A stretch of 64,000 bases of DNA from Chloroflexota bacterium (GTDB lineage Bacteria > Chloroflexota > Dehalococcoidia > Lucifugimonadales > GCA-002723415). The stretch spans positions 68,626 to 132,625 of the forward strand of contig PBKN01000001.1 in the NCBI GenBank assembly GCA_002721445.1. The letters run 5' to 3'. Below are positions 35,410 through 45,316 of this stretch, piece by piece (positions within the stretch are counted from its first letter, which is position 1; each line of letters opens with the position of its first letter). The position numbers and the translations under genes are program-made. The notes under the pieces are model-generated. The model was given only the letters and a program-made list of their open reading frames with translations, searched no databases and was not told the DNA's origin.

Positions 35410-36162
35410 CTATTTTATTGCTGCTATTTCAACTATTTTTGAAAATTTTTTGGAATCTAGGCTAGCTCCACCAATAAGACATCCGTTTATATCAGTAAGG
35501 TTAAGATATTCTAAGGCATTTTGATCTGTAACACTCCCTCCATATAAAATAGGTGTTTTATTTGCAGTATCACTATTAAATATTTCTTGTAAAATTAATC
35601 TTATATATTTCATTGTTTCTTGAGCGATTTCAGGAGTTGCTGCAACTCCTGTTCCTATAGCCCATATAGGTTCATATGCAATTGAAATATTAGCATTTTC
35701 TTCAAGATTTTTTAATGAATTCAATAATTGATTTCGTATTTTGTTTTTTGTTAAACCTGATTCTCTTTCGGATATGTTTTCCCCAACACATATAATTGGT
35801 ATTATGTTGTTTTCAATCGCGGCTTTAGTTTTTTTATTTATCAACTCGTCATTTTCTTCAAATAAAGTTCTTCTTTCCGAATGTCCCAAAATAACATATT
35901 CACAATATTCTTTTAACATTTGAGGAGAGATTTCTCCAGTATATGCTCCAGCATCTTTATAAAACATGTTTTGAGATCCTAAATATAAATTGGAAGAAGA
36001 TATTATTTCATGCAATTTGGGTATATAAATATATGGTGGACAAATTACTTTTATAACAGAATTAATATGATTAATATTATCGATTAAATTCGAAGTTAAC
36101 TTATATGCTTCGAATGAGTCTGTATTCATTTTCCAATTGCCTACAATAAGAGTTTTAATCAT
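35410..36162 (-). CDS. tpiA: Triosephosphate isomerase
   Basis: A 250-residue TIM: IVGNWKMN (6-13, catalytic Lys11), VILGHSERR (His), AYEPIWAIGTG (catalytic Glu), and LYGGSVTDQN with GCLIGGASL near the C-terminus. It interconverts DHAP and glyceraldehyde 3-phosphate. It forms a glycolytic group with pgk and apgM, each separated by 12-15 bases. Confidence 0.97.
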   Translation of the reverse strand: MIKTLIVGNWKMNTDSFEAYKLTSNLIDNINHINSVIKVICPPYIYIPKLHEIISSSNLYLGSQNMFYKDAGAYTGEISPQMLKEYCEYVILGHSERRTLFEENDELINKKTKAAIENNIIPIICVGENISERESGLTKNKIRNQLLNSLKNLEENANISIAYEPIWAIGTGVAATPEIAQETMKYIRLILQEIFNSDTANKTPILYGGSVTDQNALEYLNLTDINGCLIGGASLDSKKFSKIVEIAAIK

Positions 36163-36174
36163 ATTTTCTGCCTT

Positions 36175-37377
36175 TTAAGGTCCATATTTATTTAATTTTC
36201 CTGCATTAGCTAAAGATAACATCATTAATTTTGTAGCATGAAATGTTCCAAGATTACCATGGATCAGGTCTTTTTCAGTAAATTGTTTGACGTTATTATT
36301 GGTTGAATTATTTGTATGAATCATTAATGGTACAGGGTGCCAACTATGACTCCCTAATATTGCAGGAGTTGAATGATCTCCTGCAATTACTAAAACGTCT
36401 GCGCCAATATTTTTTATTATTGGTATAACTTTGTCCAAGTCTTCTAGAGTTTTGACTTTCTTGTCAAAATCTCCATCTTCGCCAGCTGCATCAGCAGGTT
36501 TATAATGGAGAAAAAAGAAATTGTATTTATTAAAATTTTCTTTTAGAGTTTCTATTTCTTTATCAAAAGTTTCACCAGTATTAAGTACATCCATCCCTAA
36601 TAATTTGGATAAACCTCTGTACATAGGGTAAGCTGCTATAGCACAAGCATTTAATTTGTAATGAAGGTTAAAATTAGGGAGGTTGGGCAATTTAGAAAAT
36701 CCTCTTAAAAGTATCATATTAGCTGTTTTTCTGGGTGACAAAATTGTTTTTGCCTCATTGAGGAATTTATTTATCATAGAAGCAGTATCGTTTGAATCAT
36801 TAGATAAAGGTCTAACTTCAAGTGGCTTTAGGCCTAGCATTTGTGGATCTGTTTCAGAAATTTCTGGAGATAATTTATCTCCATTCATAATTAAAACAAA
36901 CCTATGATCTTTAACTGAATAGATTTTGAATTCGATACCAGGTATTTTTATATTTTGGAGTTCTTTAACAATATTAGAGCTTATATTAGTAGGAATTCGG
37001 TTAGCTCTTCTATCAGTAATATATCCATTATTGTCAACGGTACAGAAATTACCTCTTGCAGCTATTTCATTTGGTTTTAAATCTATATCTATTCCTAAAG
37101 TTTCTAAAACGCCTCTTCCTAATAGATATTTTACTGGGTCATAACCAAATAAAGATAAATGCCCAGGACCACTACCTGGTGTTATACCATGCGACACAGG
37201 TATAGTTAACCCACAATCACTTTTTTTTACTAGGTTATCTAAATTAGGTATTTCTGCTTTTTCTAATTCGGATTTTCCAGTTTTGTCTGGATATCCACCT
37301 AGGCCGTCAATAACTAAGAATATTATCTTTGAATCTGTATTTCTAGTAATAGTATTTAAATATGGTAAATCTATCAA
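36175..37377 (-). CDS. apgM: 2,3-bisphosphoglycerate-independent phosphoglycerate mutase, archaeal type
   Basis: A 400-residue alkaline-phosphatase-superfamily enzyme: FLVIDGLGGYPDK (metal site), SGPGHLSLFGYDP (phosphate-accepting Ser), GRGVLETLGIDI and VIAGDHSTPAILGSHSW (metal-binding residues). ApgM is widespread in archaea and found in Chloroflexota and a few other bacteria. It interconverts 3- and 2-phosphoglycerate. The start is TTG at 37377, six bases after AAGGA. The gene is between pgk and tpiA. Confidence 0.93.
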   Translation of the reverse strand: MIDLPYLNTITRNTDSKIIFLVIDGLGGYPDKTGKSELEKAEIPNLDNLVKKSDCGLTIPVSHGITPGSGPGHLSLFGYDPVKYLLGRGVLETLGIDIDLKPNEIAARGNFCTVDNNGYITDRRANRIPTNISSNIVKELQNIKIPGIEFKIYSVKDHRFVLIMNGDKLSPEISETDPQMLGLKPLEVRPLSNDSNDTASMINKFLNEAKTILSPRKTANMILLRGFSKLPNLPNFNLHYKLNACAIAAYPMYRGLSKLLGMDVLNTGETFDKEIETLKENFNKYNFFFLHYKPADAAGEDGDFDKKVKTLEDLDKVIPIIKNIGADVLVIAGDHSTPAILGSHSWHPVPLMIHTNNSTNNNVKQFTEKDLIHGNLGTFHATKLMMLSLANAGKLNKYGP

Positions 37378-37392
37378 ACTTTTTCCTTTAAG

Positions 37393-38586
37393 TTAGTTAT
37401 TTAATAATGCTGCGTATCCTGGCAAAAGCTTTCCTTCTAAAAATTCTAATGTTGCTCCTCCACCTGTAGATATATGTGTAATGGAATTCTGTAAATTTAA
37501 TTTTCCAAATACTTCTGCAGTAGAGCCACCACCAATTATAGTTGTAATTTCATTTAAATTAGCAAGGTAATTAGCAATTTTATGAGTTCCATTAGAAAAA
37601 TTTTTCCACTCAAAAACTCCCATTGGTCCATTCCATAAAACCGTTTTTGAATTTTTTAATATATTTTGGAATTCTAAAATAGATTTAGGTCCTATGTCCA
37701 TAATTAATTCATCTTTTTTTACTTCCGTTGATTTAACATTTTTAAATTCAGTATTTTCATTAAATTCTTTACCTATTATTATGTCCTGCGGCAAATGAAT
37801 TTTGACATTAAATTCTTTTGATTTTTTTAATATAAGATTAGCCTGTTTAATTTCTTTATTGTCAAATTGTACATTGTTTAATGGAAGACTTTTAGTATAG
37901 ATAAAAGTAGAGGCCATGCCTCCACCAATTATAATATTTTCTGCTATTTTAATTAAATTATCTAAAACTCCTATTTTATCAGTTACTTTTGCTCCACCTA
38001 TAATAGCAGTAAATGGTTTTTGAGGGGTATCAAGAAGGTTATTTAAAATATCAATTTCCTTTGAAAATAATAAACCTGCAACGCTTGGGATAAATTTAGT
38101 AATTCCAGTAGTTGATGCATGCCCCCTATGTGCAGTTCCAAAAGCATCATTTACAAATATATCTGCAAATGATGAAAGATGTTGAGCAAATTTAAGATTG
38201 TTTTCTTCTTCTTCTTTATTAAATCTAATATTTTCAAGCATAGTTATCTGGGTAGTTTCTTTTTTTGGTGTACAAATATCTTCAATGTTTTTAAGTTTTA
38301 CTGGAATGTTTAATAGTTCTGATAACCTAGTTGAAATAGGCAGCAAACTTAACTTTGGTATAATTTTTCCATTAGGTCTGCCTAAATGAGAACATATTAA
38401 TATTTTACATTTATTCTTTATCAAATATTGTAAAGTCGGAATTGATTCCTTTATTCTAATATCATCGGATATATGTCCATTATTTTCTAACGGAACATTG
38501 TAGTCGGTTCTTAATAGGATTGTTTTTTTATAAATATCTATATCTTTTATAGTCTTTTTATTTATATTTCTCAATTTACAATCCAT
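37393..38586 (-). CDS. pgk: Phosphoglycerate kinase
   Basis: A 397-residue PGK: LLRTDYNVPLENNG (24-37), CSHLGRPNGK, AHRGHASTTG, GGAKVTDKIGVL, WNGPMGVFEW and IIGGGSTAEVFGK with STGGGATLEFLEG. It makes ATP from 1,3-bisphosphoglycerate in glycolysis. Its ATG lies inside the 3' end of the polyprenyl synthase gene (16-base overlap), suggesting coupled translation. Confidence 0.97.
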   Translation of the reverse strand: MDCKLRNINKKTIKDIDIYKKTILLRTDYNVPLENNGHISDDIRIKESIPTLQYLIKNKCKILICSHLGRPNGKIIPKLSLLPISTRLSELLNIPVKLKNIEDICTPKKETTQITMLENIRFNKEEEENNLKFAQHLSSFADIFVNDAFGTAHRGHASTTGITKFIPSVAGLLFSKEIDILNNLLDTPQKPFTAIIGGAKVTDKIGVLDNLIKIAENIIIGGGMASTFIYTKSLPLNNVQFDNKEIKQANLILKKSKEFNVKIHLPQDIIIGKEFNENTEFKNVKSTEVKKDELIMDIGPKSILEFQNILKNSKTVLWNGPMGVFEWKNFSNGTHKIANYLANLNEITTIIGGGSTAEVFGKLNLQNSITHISTGGGATLEFLEGKLLPGYAALLNN

Positions 38587-39563
38587 TTAATCAAATCAAG
38601 TAGTAGTGGTTTATTTTTTGGTTGAATTATTGATTCATTTTCAATTATCTTTATTGCATTTTCACTTGATTTATTTAAGATATTATATGATCGTTTTTTT
38701 ATATTTAATTCGTCCAAAATTTTTCGTAAATTATTTAAATCATCTTTTTCTAAGACTCTTTTAAAATATATCTCCCCGATCATTCTTTTATATGAAACTG
38801 ATTCATTTTCTAATGCAATAATAACTGGAATTAACTTAGTTTTATTTAGGGCATAATTTTGATCTTCTGACGAGCTATCTGTCCATATTTGAGATATATC
38901 TTTTTTCATTTTAATAGATAAAGATATGCTTCTCGCTAGTTCTTGAATATTATTTTCTAAATTATGTAAATTGTTTGATAGTACAGCACCTAATGATAAT
39001 GCACATTCAAATAATGCACTCCCCTTGTTTGATATATTATCAATATATTCTGGGTATGTTATGTCTATGCGTTCTTGATACTCTAACTCTGAATACCTAG
39101 ATTCACAAGTTTTTATAGTTGCATTATCTAATAACTTCAATGCTTCAAAGGTTTTAGTTTGGTTAATATTGGGATTATTTTTTATATTTAATATAGAAAG
39201 CCTTGCTAAAGCATGCATACCGTCTCCTGCGTTTATTGCTTGTGCAGGACCCCATTTCCACCACAATGTATCTCTTTTATTTCTTTGAGGTTGCCCTGAT
39301 TGAACATCATCGTGTATTTCTATAAAGTTATTTACAAATTCTATCGAAGAAGCAAAGTTTAATGCTGTTTCATATTTGCCCTCTAAAGCTAAATGAGTAA
39401 ATAAACATAATAATCCTAATATTCGAGGCTGATCATTTTGAAAATTCATATGATATGACATCATATCGTATAGGGGGATTGTTTTTTTGTTTAGAATCGA
39501 TCCCATATGATTTTCAAGGGAATTATTTAATTTTAAATATTCTTTTGGTAAATCTGTCATCAT
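38571..39563 (-). CDS. Polyprenyl synthetase-family protein with altered aspartate motifs
   Basis: A 330-residue all-helical prenyl synthase homologue. The block WGPAQAINAGDGMHALA (about 104-120) is characteristic of Chloroflexota-type geranylgeranyl diphosphate synthases. The first aspartate-rich motif reads DDVQS (85-89), with the third Asp replaced by Ser. The second, normally QIxDD, reads QIWTDSSSED (225-234), losing the first Asp to Thr. Basic RNKRD replaces the usual RRxRPT. These changes question normal metal-dependent catalysis. The gene overlaps tsaC by four bases upstream and pgk downstream. Confidence 0.75.
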   Translation of the reverse strand: MMTDLPKEYLKLNNSLENHMGSILNKKTIPLYDMMSYHMNFQNDQPRILGLLCLFTHLALEGKYETALNFASSIEFVNNFIEIHDDVQSGQPQRNKRDTLWWKWGPAQAINAGDGMHALARLSILNIKNNPNINQTKTFEALKLLDNATIKTCESRYSELEYQERIDITYPEYIDNISNKGSALFECALSLGAVLSNNLHNLENNIQELARSISLSIKMKKDISQIWTDSSSEDQNYALNKTKLIPVIIALENESVSYKRMIGEIYFKRVLEKDDLNNLRKILDELNIKKRSYNILNKSSENAIKIIENESIIQPKNKPLLLDLIKWIVN

Positions 39564-40162
39564 TGTATTTCTATAAAATTTTGAATTATTTTTTTTGGTA
39601 TAAATCCTTCACGAATTATAATAGCAGGTTTTATTGTTAAATCTAATATAGTTGAAGCAACATTTGTTTTTTGAATACTATTTTCTATAATTAAGTCAAT
39701 TTTATTTCCAAAAGTATTTTTAATATCTATGTGAGATATCATATCAGCTTGACCACTAATATTCACACTAGTACCAGTAATTGCTGATCCTAAATTTCCA
39801 ATGATGTTTCTAGCAACAATATTATTAGGAATTCGCAAACCAACTTTACCTGTTTGAGCTAAAAGAATATTTGGAACTTCAGGTGAGCTTTTCAGGATGA
39901 TTGTGAGAGGTCCTGGCCAGAATTCTTCAATTAAGTTCCAAGTTTCTTTAGGTATTTCTTGGGTATATTTTTTCAATTGATCTGATGAATCAATTAATAA
40001 TGAGATTGGAGAATTATAAGATCTACCTTTTATATCAAACACCTTTTCGATACCTTTAGATGATTCTATTGATGCTGATAAAGCATATAAAGTATCTGTA
40101 GGTAATGCTATAATTCCATCATTTTTTAGAATACTCACAGAATTTTTGATTAAATTTTTCAA
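39560..40162 (-). CDS. tsaC: Threonylcarbamoyl-AMP synthase, TsaC/Sua5 (YrdC) family
   Basis: A 200-residue YrdC-fold protein: GIIALPTDTLYALSAS (16-31), the ATP/threonine-binding KGRSYNSPISLLI, and GPLTIILK, LRIPNNIVA and GSAITGTSVNISGQ. It makes threonylcarbamoyl-AMP for the t6A modification of tRNAs reading ANN codons. The only possible start near the domain is TTG at 40162; there is no SD, so a short leader from the TATAAT at 40195-40200 is likely. Confidence 0.92.
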   Translation of the reverse strand: MKNLIKNSVSILKNDGIIALPTDTLYALSASIESSKGIEKVFDIKGRSYNSPISLLIDSSDQLKKYTQEIPKETWNLIEEFWPGPLTIILKSSPEVPNILLAQTGKVGLRIPNNIVARNIIGNLGSAITGTSVNISGQADMISHIDIKNTFGNKIDLIIENSIQKTNVASTILDLTIKPAIIIREGFIPKKIIQNFIEIQ

Positions 40163-40270
40163 TATAGACCAACGTTCACATAATAATTTTTAGAATTATA
40201 GTGTGGGAATCCACAATGATTTAGTATATCATTAACTAATCTTGAATTTACATAAAAGGAACCAGTAAGT
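40163..40270. promoter_or_regulatory. Divergent promoter region, tsaC operon and guaA operon
   Basis: The 108-base gap holds a minus-strand TATAAT (40200-40195) and, directly beside it, the palindrome TGTGGGAATCCACA (40202-40215; 5-bp arms). A second inverted repeat AATGAT/ATCATT lies further right, around 40216-40234. The guaA SD AAAGGA is at 40255-40260. No purine riboswitch is evident in this short region. The palindromes may be operators (inference). Confidence 0.4.
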
Positions 40271-41836
40271 TTGAACTTTAAACAAGAAAATAATACTTCA
40301 TCTGAGACCATTTTAGTTATGGATTTTGGTTCTCAATACAGTCAATTAATTGCAAGAAGAGTTAGAGAAAATAATGTTTATTGCGAAATTGTTAATCATA
40401 ATGCACCTTTAGATTCTATAAAACACCTGTGCATTAAAGGAATAATCCTGTCAGGTGGACCTGCAAGTGTATATTCTGAAAATGCTCCTATAGCACCTGA
40501 ATGGGTTTATGAAATTGATGTACCTATATTAGGTATATGTTATGGAATGCAAGTTATGGTGCATCAATTAGGTGGAAATGTTAACCCTAGCAACAAAAAA
40601 GAATTTGGGCACTCGGAATTAAATATTTCTGATATAAAACATGATTTGTTCAATGATATTGATTTAAAAATACAAGCATGGATGAGTCACGGTGATAAGA
40701 TTACTAAATTGCCTGAGGGTTTTAATACGTTGGCTTTTACTAATAATTCGCCAATTGCTGTAATTGGGGATTCATATAATAGAATTGGGTTGCAGTTTCA
40801 CCCGGAAGTTAGTCATACACCCTTAGGAAATAAAATTATTAATAATTTTTTGTATAAAATTTGTGGTTGTAGTGGTAAATGGACTCCAGAAAATTTCGTA
40901 TTGAATTCAATAAATTTGATTAGAAATCAAATAGGTGATGGTAAAGTTATATGTGCTTTATCTGGAGGTGTAGATTCTTTAGTTGCAGCTTCATTAATTC
41001 ATAAAGCCATTGGAGATCAATTGACCTGCATTTTCGTTAATAATGGCTTGATGAGAAAAGAAGAGCCTGAACGTATATTGGAAACATTTAATAAAAACAT
41101 GAACATTAATTTAATTTATAAGGATGCTTCAGAGTTATTTTTAACAAAATTAAAATCAGTAATTGACCCTGAAGAAAAGAGGAAAATTATAGGTAAAGAA
41201 TTTATTAGAGTATTTGAAGAACAATCATTAAATTTGGGTGAAGTTGATTTTCTTGCTCAGGGAACTCTTTATCCTGATGTCATAGAAAGTAAAACTAGCG
41301 AAAATGAAATATCTGCAAAAATAAAAACGCATCATAATGTTGGTGGATTACCAGAAAACATGAAATTGGATTTAGTTGAACCTTTGAGGTATTTATTTAA
41401 AGATGAAGTTAGGAATGTAGGTTTAGAGCTTGGATTACCGGAGGAAATGGTATTTAGACAACCTTTTCCAGGACCAGGTTTAGCTATAAGGACATTAGGA
41501 GAAGTTACTAAAGAGAAATTAGATATATTAAGAGATTCTGACTGGATTGTAATGGATGAAATCAAGTCTAATGGTTTATATCGAGATCTTTGGCAAAGTT
41601 TTGCTGTTTTAACTGATACGCATACGGTTGGAGTATCAGGTGATTTTAGGACTTATGGATATTTAATTGCTATAAGGGCAGTTACTAGCGCAGATGCTAT
41701 GACTGCTGATTGGGCTCGATTACCTTATGATGTTTTATCTAAAATATCAAATCGAATTGCTAATGAAGTAAAAGATGTTAACAGGGTTGTTTACGATATT
41801 ACTAGTAAACCTCCAGGAACTATTGAATGGGAATGA
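40271..41836 (+). CDS. guaA: GMP synthase (glutamine-hydrolysing)
   Basis: A 521-residue two-domain enzyme. The N-terminal glutaminase has [19 protein letters not shown], the nucleophile in GICYGMQVM and the His in LQFHPEV. The ATP pyrophosphatase domain begins with [14 protein letters not shown]. The C-terminal dimerisation part has [12 protein letters not shown] and ends KPPGTIEWE. It converts XMP to GMP. The start is TTG at 40271 with AAAGGA ten bases upstream; an ATG at Met17 is an alternative but would cut the usual N-terminus. First gene of the purine operon. Confidence 0.96.
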   Translation: MNFKQENNTSSETILVMDFGSQYSQLIARRVRENNVYCEIVNHNAPLDSIKHLCIKGIILSGGPASVYSENAPIAPEWVYEIDVPILGICYGMQVMVHQLGGNVNPSNKKEFGHSELNISDIKHDLFNDIDLKIQAWMSHGDKITKLPEGFNTLAFTNNSPIAVIGDSYNRIGLQFHPEVSHTPLGNKIINNFLYKICGCSGKWTPENFVLNSINLIRNQIGDGKVICALSGGVDSLVAASLIHKAIGDQLTCIFVNNGLMRKEEPERILETFNKNMNINLIYKDASELFLTKLKSVIDPEEKRKIIGKEFIRVFEEQSLNLGEVDFLAQGTLYPDVIESKTSENEISAKIKTHHNVGGLPENMKLDLVEPLRYLFKDEVRNVGLELGLPEEMVFRQPFPGPGLAIRTLGEVTKEKLDILRDSDWIVMDEIKSNGLYRDLWQSFAVLTDTHTVGVSGDFRTYGYLIAIRAVTSADAMTADWARLPYDVLSKISNRIANEVKDVNRVVYDITSKPPGTIEWE

Positions 41837-42159
41837 AAACCTTAGTGAATAATTCAAATAGAAAAACGGCTAATGCAAAAAATCAAGTTGATAATGAGGA
41901 TGTTAGAGTAACTGAATACCATTTTATTCCTGGTGCTGAAACTACATTTCATAAACATATATTTGATTATGTTGTAATCCCTTTAACTGATGGAGAGTTA
42001 TTATTGATAAATTCAGAAGGAGAAGAAATAAGATCAAAGTTATCAAGAGGCTTATCATATTTTCGAAATTCAGGTATTGAACATAATGTAATCAATGTTG
42101 GGAAAAAAGATCTAATTTTTATTGAATTAGAAATAAAAGGTAATTTTAAAGAGAAATAA
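41827..42159 (+). CDS. Small cupin-domain protein
   Basis: A 110-residue single cupin: [21 protein letters not shown] carries cupin motif 1 with metal-binding His residues, and [11 protein letters not shown] holds motif 2. The ATG at 41827 overlaps guaA by 10 bases and has AGGA eight bases upstream; a second ATG at 41833 forms the classical ATGA overlap with the guaA stop. Function is not known. Position between guaA and purD implies co-expression with purine synthesis. Confidence 0.75.
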   Translation: MGMKTLVNNSNRKTANAKNQVDNEDVRVTEYHFIPGAETTFHKHIFDYVVIPLTDGELLLINSEGEEIRSKLSRGLSYFRNSGIEHNVINVGKKDLIFIELEIKGNFKEK

Positions 42160-42195
42160 TTTTAATATATTTAATGAAAGAAAAATGGTTACATT

Positions 42196-43467
42196 ATGTC
42201 TGATAAATTAAAGATACTTGTAGTTGGTAAGGGGGCTAGAGAGCATGCTTTAGCTTGGAAGGTATCACAGTCTTCTTTAGTGGATGATATTTTTGTGGCA
42301 CCCGGTAATGGAGGTACTGCAGAAATTGCTAAAAATATCGATATTTCTGAAACAGATATTTCAAGGCTACTTGATTTTGTATTGAAAGAAAAAATTGATG
42401 TAACTATAGTAGGCCCTGAGAGCTCATTAGAAGTTGGTATAGTAAATCTTTTTAGATCTAGAAATTTGAAGATATTTGGGCCAACAAAAGAAGCTGCTTT
42501 AATTGAAACTAGTAAGGATTTTGCTAAGAAATTAATGGTAGATAATGATATACCAACTGCAGATTACAAAACATTCGATTCTTATGCTGATGCAAAAGAA
42601 CATATTAGGTTAATAAAATTTCCTTGTGTTATTAAAGCAGATGGATTAGCAAGTGGAAAAGGTGTGGTTATAGCAAATACATACGATGAAGCTAATAGAT
42701 TCTTGTATGAACAAATGATTGAAGAAAAATTTGGTAGTGCTGGTAAAAAAGTAATTATTGAAGAGTTTTTAATCGGTGAAGAAGTTAGCGTATTTACTTT
42801 TGTAGACGGAAAAAATATTTCAAATGTTATAGCTGCATGTGACTATAAGAAATTATTGGAAGGTGACTTGGGGCCTAATACAGGAGGAATGGGAGCCTAT
42901 TCACCTCCAACATATTGGAATCATGATTTGTCAGAGAATATAAAAAATAAAATTATATACCCTACTATTAATGCATTATCAAATTTAGGAACGCCATATT
43001 CGGGAATTCTTTATAGTGGTTTAATATTAACTGAAAATGGACCCAAGGTATTAGAATTTAATTGTAGGTTTGGGGATCCAGAGGCTCAAACAATATTGCC
43101 ATTATTAAAAACAGATTTAGCAGATTTGATTTTGAAAATTTCTGATAATAAACTAAATGATATAAATGTTCAATGGGCTGATAAAAATTCAGTATCGATT
43201 GTTCTAGCATCTGGAGGCTATCCTGAGAAGTATGTTACGGGTTATACTATAGATGGGATTGAAGAAATTAGTGATTCAGTATTAATATTTCATGCAGGTA
43301 CTGATATAATTCCTTCTTCCAAATTACTTGTTACTAATGGTGGTAGAGTTTTGACATTAACATCTTTAGGTAATAATTTAAATGATGCAAGAAATAAAGT
43401 TTACTTAAATTTGAGTAATAATATATTATTTGAAAATATGTTTTATAGAAAAGATATTGCTATATAA
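42196..43467 (+). CDS. purD: Phosphoribosylamine-glycine ligase
   Basis: A 423-residue ATP-grasp enzyme: KILVVGKGAREHALAWK (5-21), VAPGNGGTAEIA, TIVGPESSLEVGIV, FPCVIKADGLASGKGVVIA, GPNTGGMGAYSPP and EFNCRFGDPEAQTI. It joins glycine to phosphoribosylamine in the second step of purine synthesis. The next gene, purE, follows after 38 bases. Family length is normal. Confidence 0.97.
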   Translation: MSDKLKILVVGKGAREHALAWKVSQSSLVDDIFVAPGNGGTAEIAKNIDISETDISRLLDFVLKEKIDVTIVGPESSLEVGIVNLFRSRNLKIFGPTKEAALIETSKDFAKKLMVDNDIPTADYKTFDSYADAKEHIRLIKFPCVIKADGLASGKGVVIANTYDEANRFLYEQMIEEKFGSAGKKVIIEEFLIGEEVSVFTFVDGKNISNVIAACDYKKLLEGDLGPNTGGMGAYSPPTYWNHDLSENIKNKIIYPTINALSNLGTPYSGILYSGLILTENGPKVLEFNCRFGDPEAQTILPLLKTDLADLILKISDNKLNDINVQWADKNSVSIVLASGGYPEKYVTGYTIDGIEEISDSVLIFHAGTDIIPSSKLLVTNGGRVLTLTSLGNNLNDARNKVYLNLSNNILFENMFYRKDIAI

Positions 43468-43505
43468 AATAAAAAAACAATTTATATGAAATAAGGAGAT
43501 AAAAA

Positions 43506-43973
43506 TTGGGAAATGATCATATATTAGTATCAGTATTAACAGGGAGTAAATCAGACTTACCAGTTATGGAAGCCTGTGTTGATATATTAAATGAGATGGG
43601 TATTCCAAATGAAATAAAAGTTATTTCAGCTCATCGTAATCCTAAAAAACTAATGGAATATGTAACTGGATTAAAAGATAATGGGACAGAGGTTGTAATT
43701 GCTGGGGCTGGTGGAGCAGCTGCTTTACCTGGAGCGATTGCTTCGTGGACTACATTGCCAGTCATAGGTGTTCCAATTGCATCAAGTGAATTAAAAGGAG
43801 TAGATTCTTTATATTCCATTGTACAAATGCCTCCAGGTATTCCTGTAGCATGTGTTGCCATAGGTTCATGGGGTGCTAGAAACGCAGCTTATTTTGCTTT
43901 ACAAATATTGGGGTTAAAATATAGTGATTTTAAAGAAAAATATGAAAATTATAGAAGTAGCTTAAATAAGTAA
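43506..43973 (+). CDS. purE: N5-carboxyaminoimidazole ribonucleotide mutase
   Basis: A 155-residue protein with VLTGSKSDLPVMEACV, ISAHRNPKKLMEY, VIAGAGGAAALPGAIAS and PPGIPVACVAIG, the full class I PurE pattern. It makes carboxyaminoimidazole ribonucleotide. The start is TTG at 43506, seven bases after AAGGAG (43493-43498). PurK is not visible here, so the substrate route is not clear from this window. Confidence 0.96.
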   Translation: MGNDHILVSVLTGSKSDLPVMEACVDILNEMGIPNEIKVISAHRNPKKLMEYVTGLKDNGTEVVIAGAGGAAALPGAIASWTTLPVIGVPIASSELKGVDSLYSIVQMPPGIPVACVAIGSWGARNAAYFALQILGLKYSDFKEKYENYRSSLNK

Positions 43974-43998
43974 ATATATTTATAAAGAGAAATAGTTA

Positions 43999-45288
43999 AT
44001 GATTGATAGATATTCAAGAGACCAAATGAAAAAAGTTTGGTCTGAAAATAATAAATATGATAAATGGCTAGAAGTAGAAATATCAGTATGCCAAGCCTGG
44101 CATAAACAAGGTGTAATACCTAAATCAGATATAGATAAATTAGAAAAATGTAATTATGATTTTGATAAGCTTAATGATATTCTAAAAGTTACTAGGCATG
44201 AAATGACAGCCTTTTTGCAGTCAATTACTGATGTGATTGGTCCTGAAGGAAGATGGCTGCACCTTGGTCTTACAACAAGTGATGTATGGGATACAGCAAC
44301 AAGCCTGCAATTAATCGATGCCGCAAATATTTTATTAGAAGATGTTGCAATATTACTAGATACGTTAAAAATCCAAGCACTTAAATATAAGAATACATTA
44401 ATGGTAGGCAGAACACACGGTGTTCATGCCGAGCCAATTACTTTTGGTTTAAAATTAGCCTTGTGGTGGGATGAAATGAGAAGAAACCAAAATAGATTGA
44501 TACAAGCAAAGGAAGAGATATCAGTTGGTAAAATTTCTGGGCCAGTAGGGACGTTTGCTACAGTAAATCCAGAATTAGAGAATTTTGTTTGTACTAAGCT
44601 TGGAATTTCACCAGCACCAGTTTCAAACCAAATTATACAAAGAGATCGCCATGCTAGATTTTTAACTACTTTAGCTGTAATTGCTGCATCACTAGAAAAG
44701 ATAGCTACTGAAATCAGAAATTTACAACGTACTGAAATTAGGGAAGTTTCTGAGCCATTTCCTAAGGGACAACCTGGGTCTTCTTCTATGCCTCATAAGA
44801 GAAATCCTGAATTGTCAGAGAGAATTTGTGGTATTTCAAGATTGATACGAGGTAATTCAATGGCAGCATTAGAGAATGTAGCATTATGGTCTGAAAGAGA
44901 TATTAGTCATTCTTCAGTAGAAAGAATTATTTTACCTGATTCTTGCTTAGCTTTAGATTATGCCTTATTTATTACAAATCAAATAATAAAGGATTTAAAT
45001 GTAAATGTTGAGAGAATGGAATATAACTTAGAAATGACTAAAGGAGTTTTGTTTTCTCAAAGAGTATTGTTGGCCATGATAGAAAAAGGATTTGCGAGAG
45101 AAAAAGCATATTCGATTGTTCATGATTTATCAATGAATAGTTGGAATGAAAATAAAGATTTTCGTGATTTAGTAAGAAATAATCAAATTATTACATCTAC
45201 CCTACAATCAGATGAAATTGAAGATTTATTTAATTATAAATACTATGTAAGATATGTAGATGAAGTTTTTTTAAGGTTAAATTTTTAA
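43999..45288 (+). CDS. purB: Adenylosuccinate lyase
   Basis: A 429-residue fumarase-superfamily enzyme with MIDRYSRDQMKKVW at the start, EMTAFLQSI, LTTSDVWDTATSL, GRTHGVHAEPITFG (catalytic His) and GSSSMPHKRNPELSE (the catalytic-Ser loop). It removes fumarate from SAICAR and from adenylosuccinate, working twice in purine synthesis. It is placed between purE and purC. Confidence 0.97.
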   Translation: MIDRYSRDQMKKVWSENNKYDKWLEVEISVCQAWHKQGVIPKSDIDKLEKCNYDFDKLNDILKVTRHEMTAFLQSITDVIGPEGRWLHLGLTTSDVWDTATSLQLIDAANILLEDVAILLDTLKIQALKYKNTLMVGRTHGVHAEPITFGLKLALWWDEMRRNQNRLIQAKEEISVGKISGPVGTFATVNPELENFVCTKLGISPAPVSNQIIQRDRHARFLTTLAVIAASLEKIATEIRNLQRTEIREVSEPFPKGQPGSSSMPHKRNPELSERICGISRLIRGNSMAALENVALWSERDISHSSVERIILPDSCLALDYALFITNQIIKDLNVNVERMEYNLEMTKGVLFSQRVLLAMIEKGFAREKAYSIVHDLSMNSWNENKDFRDLVRNNQIITSTLQSDEIEDLFNYKYYVRYVDEVFLRLNF

Positions 45289-45316
45289 AAAATTAATTAT
45301 TAATATAGGAGATAAT

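Noticed and set aside
40163-40270. Purine riboswitch upstream of guaA
   Set aside because: The gap is short and shows only simple inverted repeats; I do not see the conserved purine-aptamer pattern.
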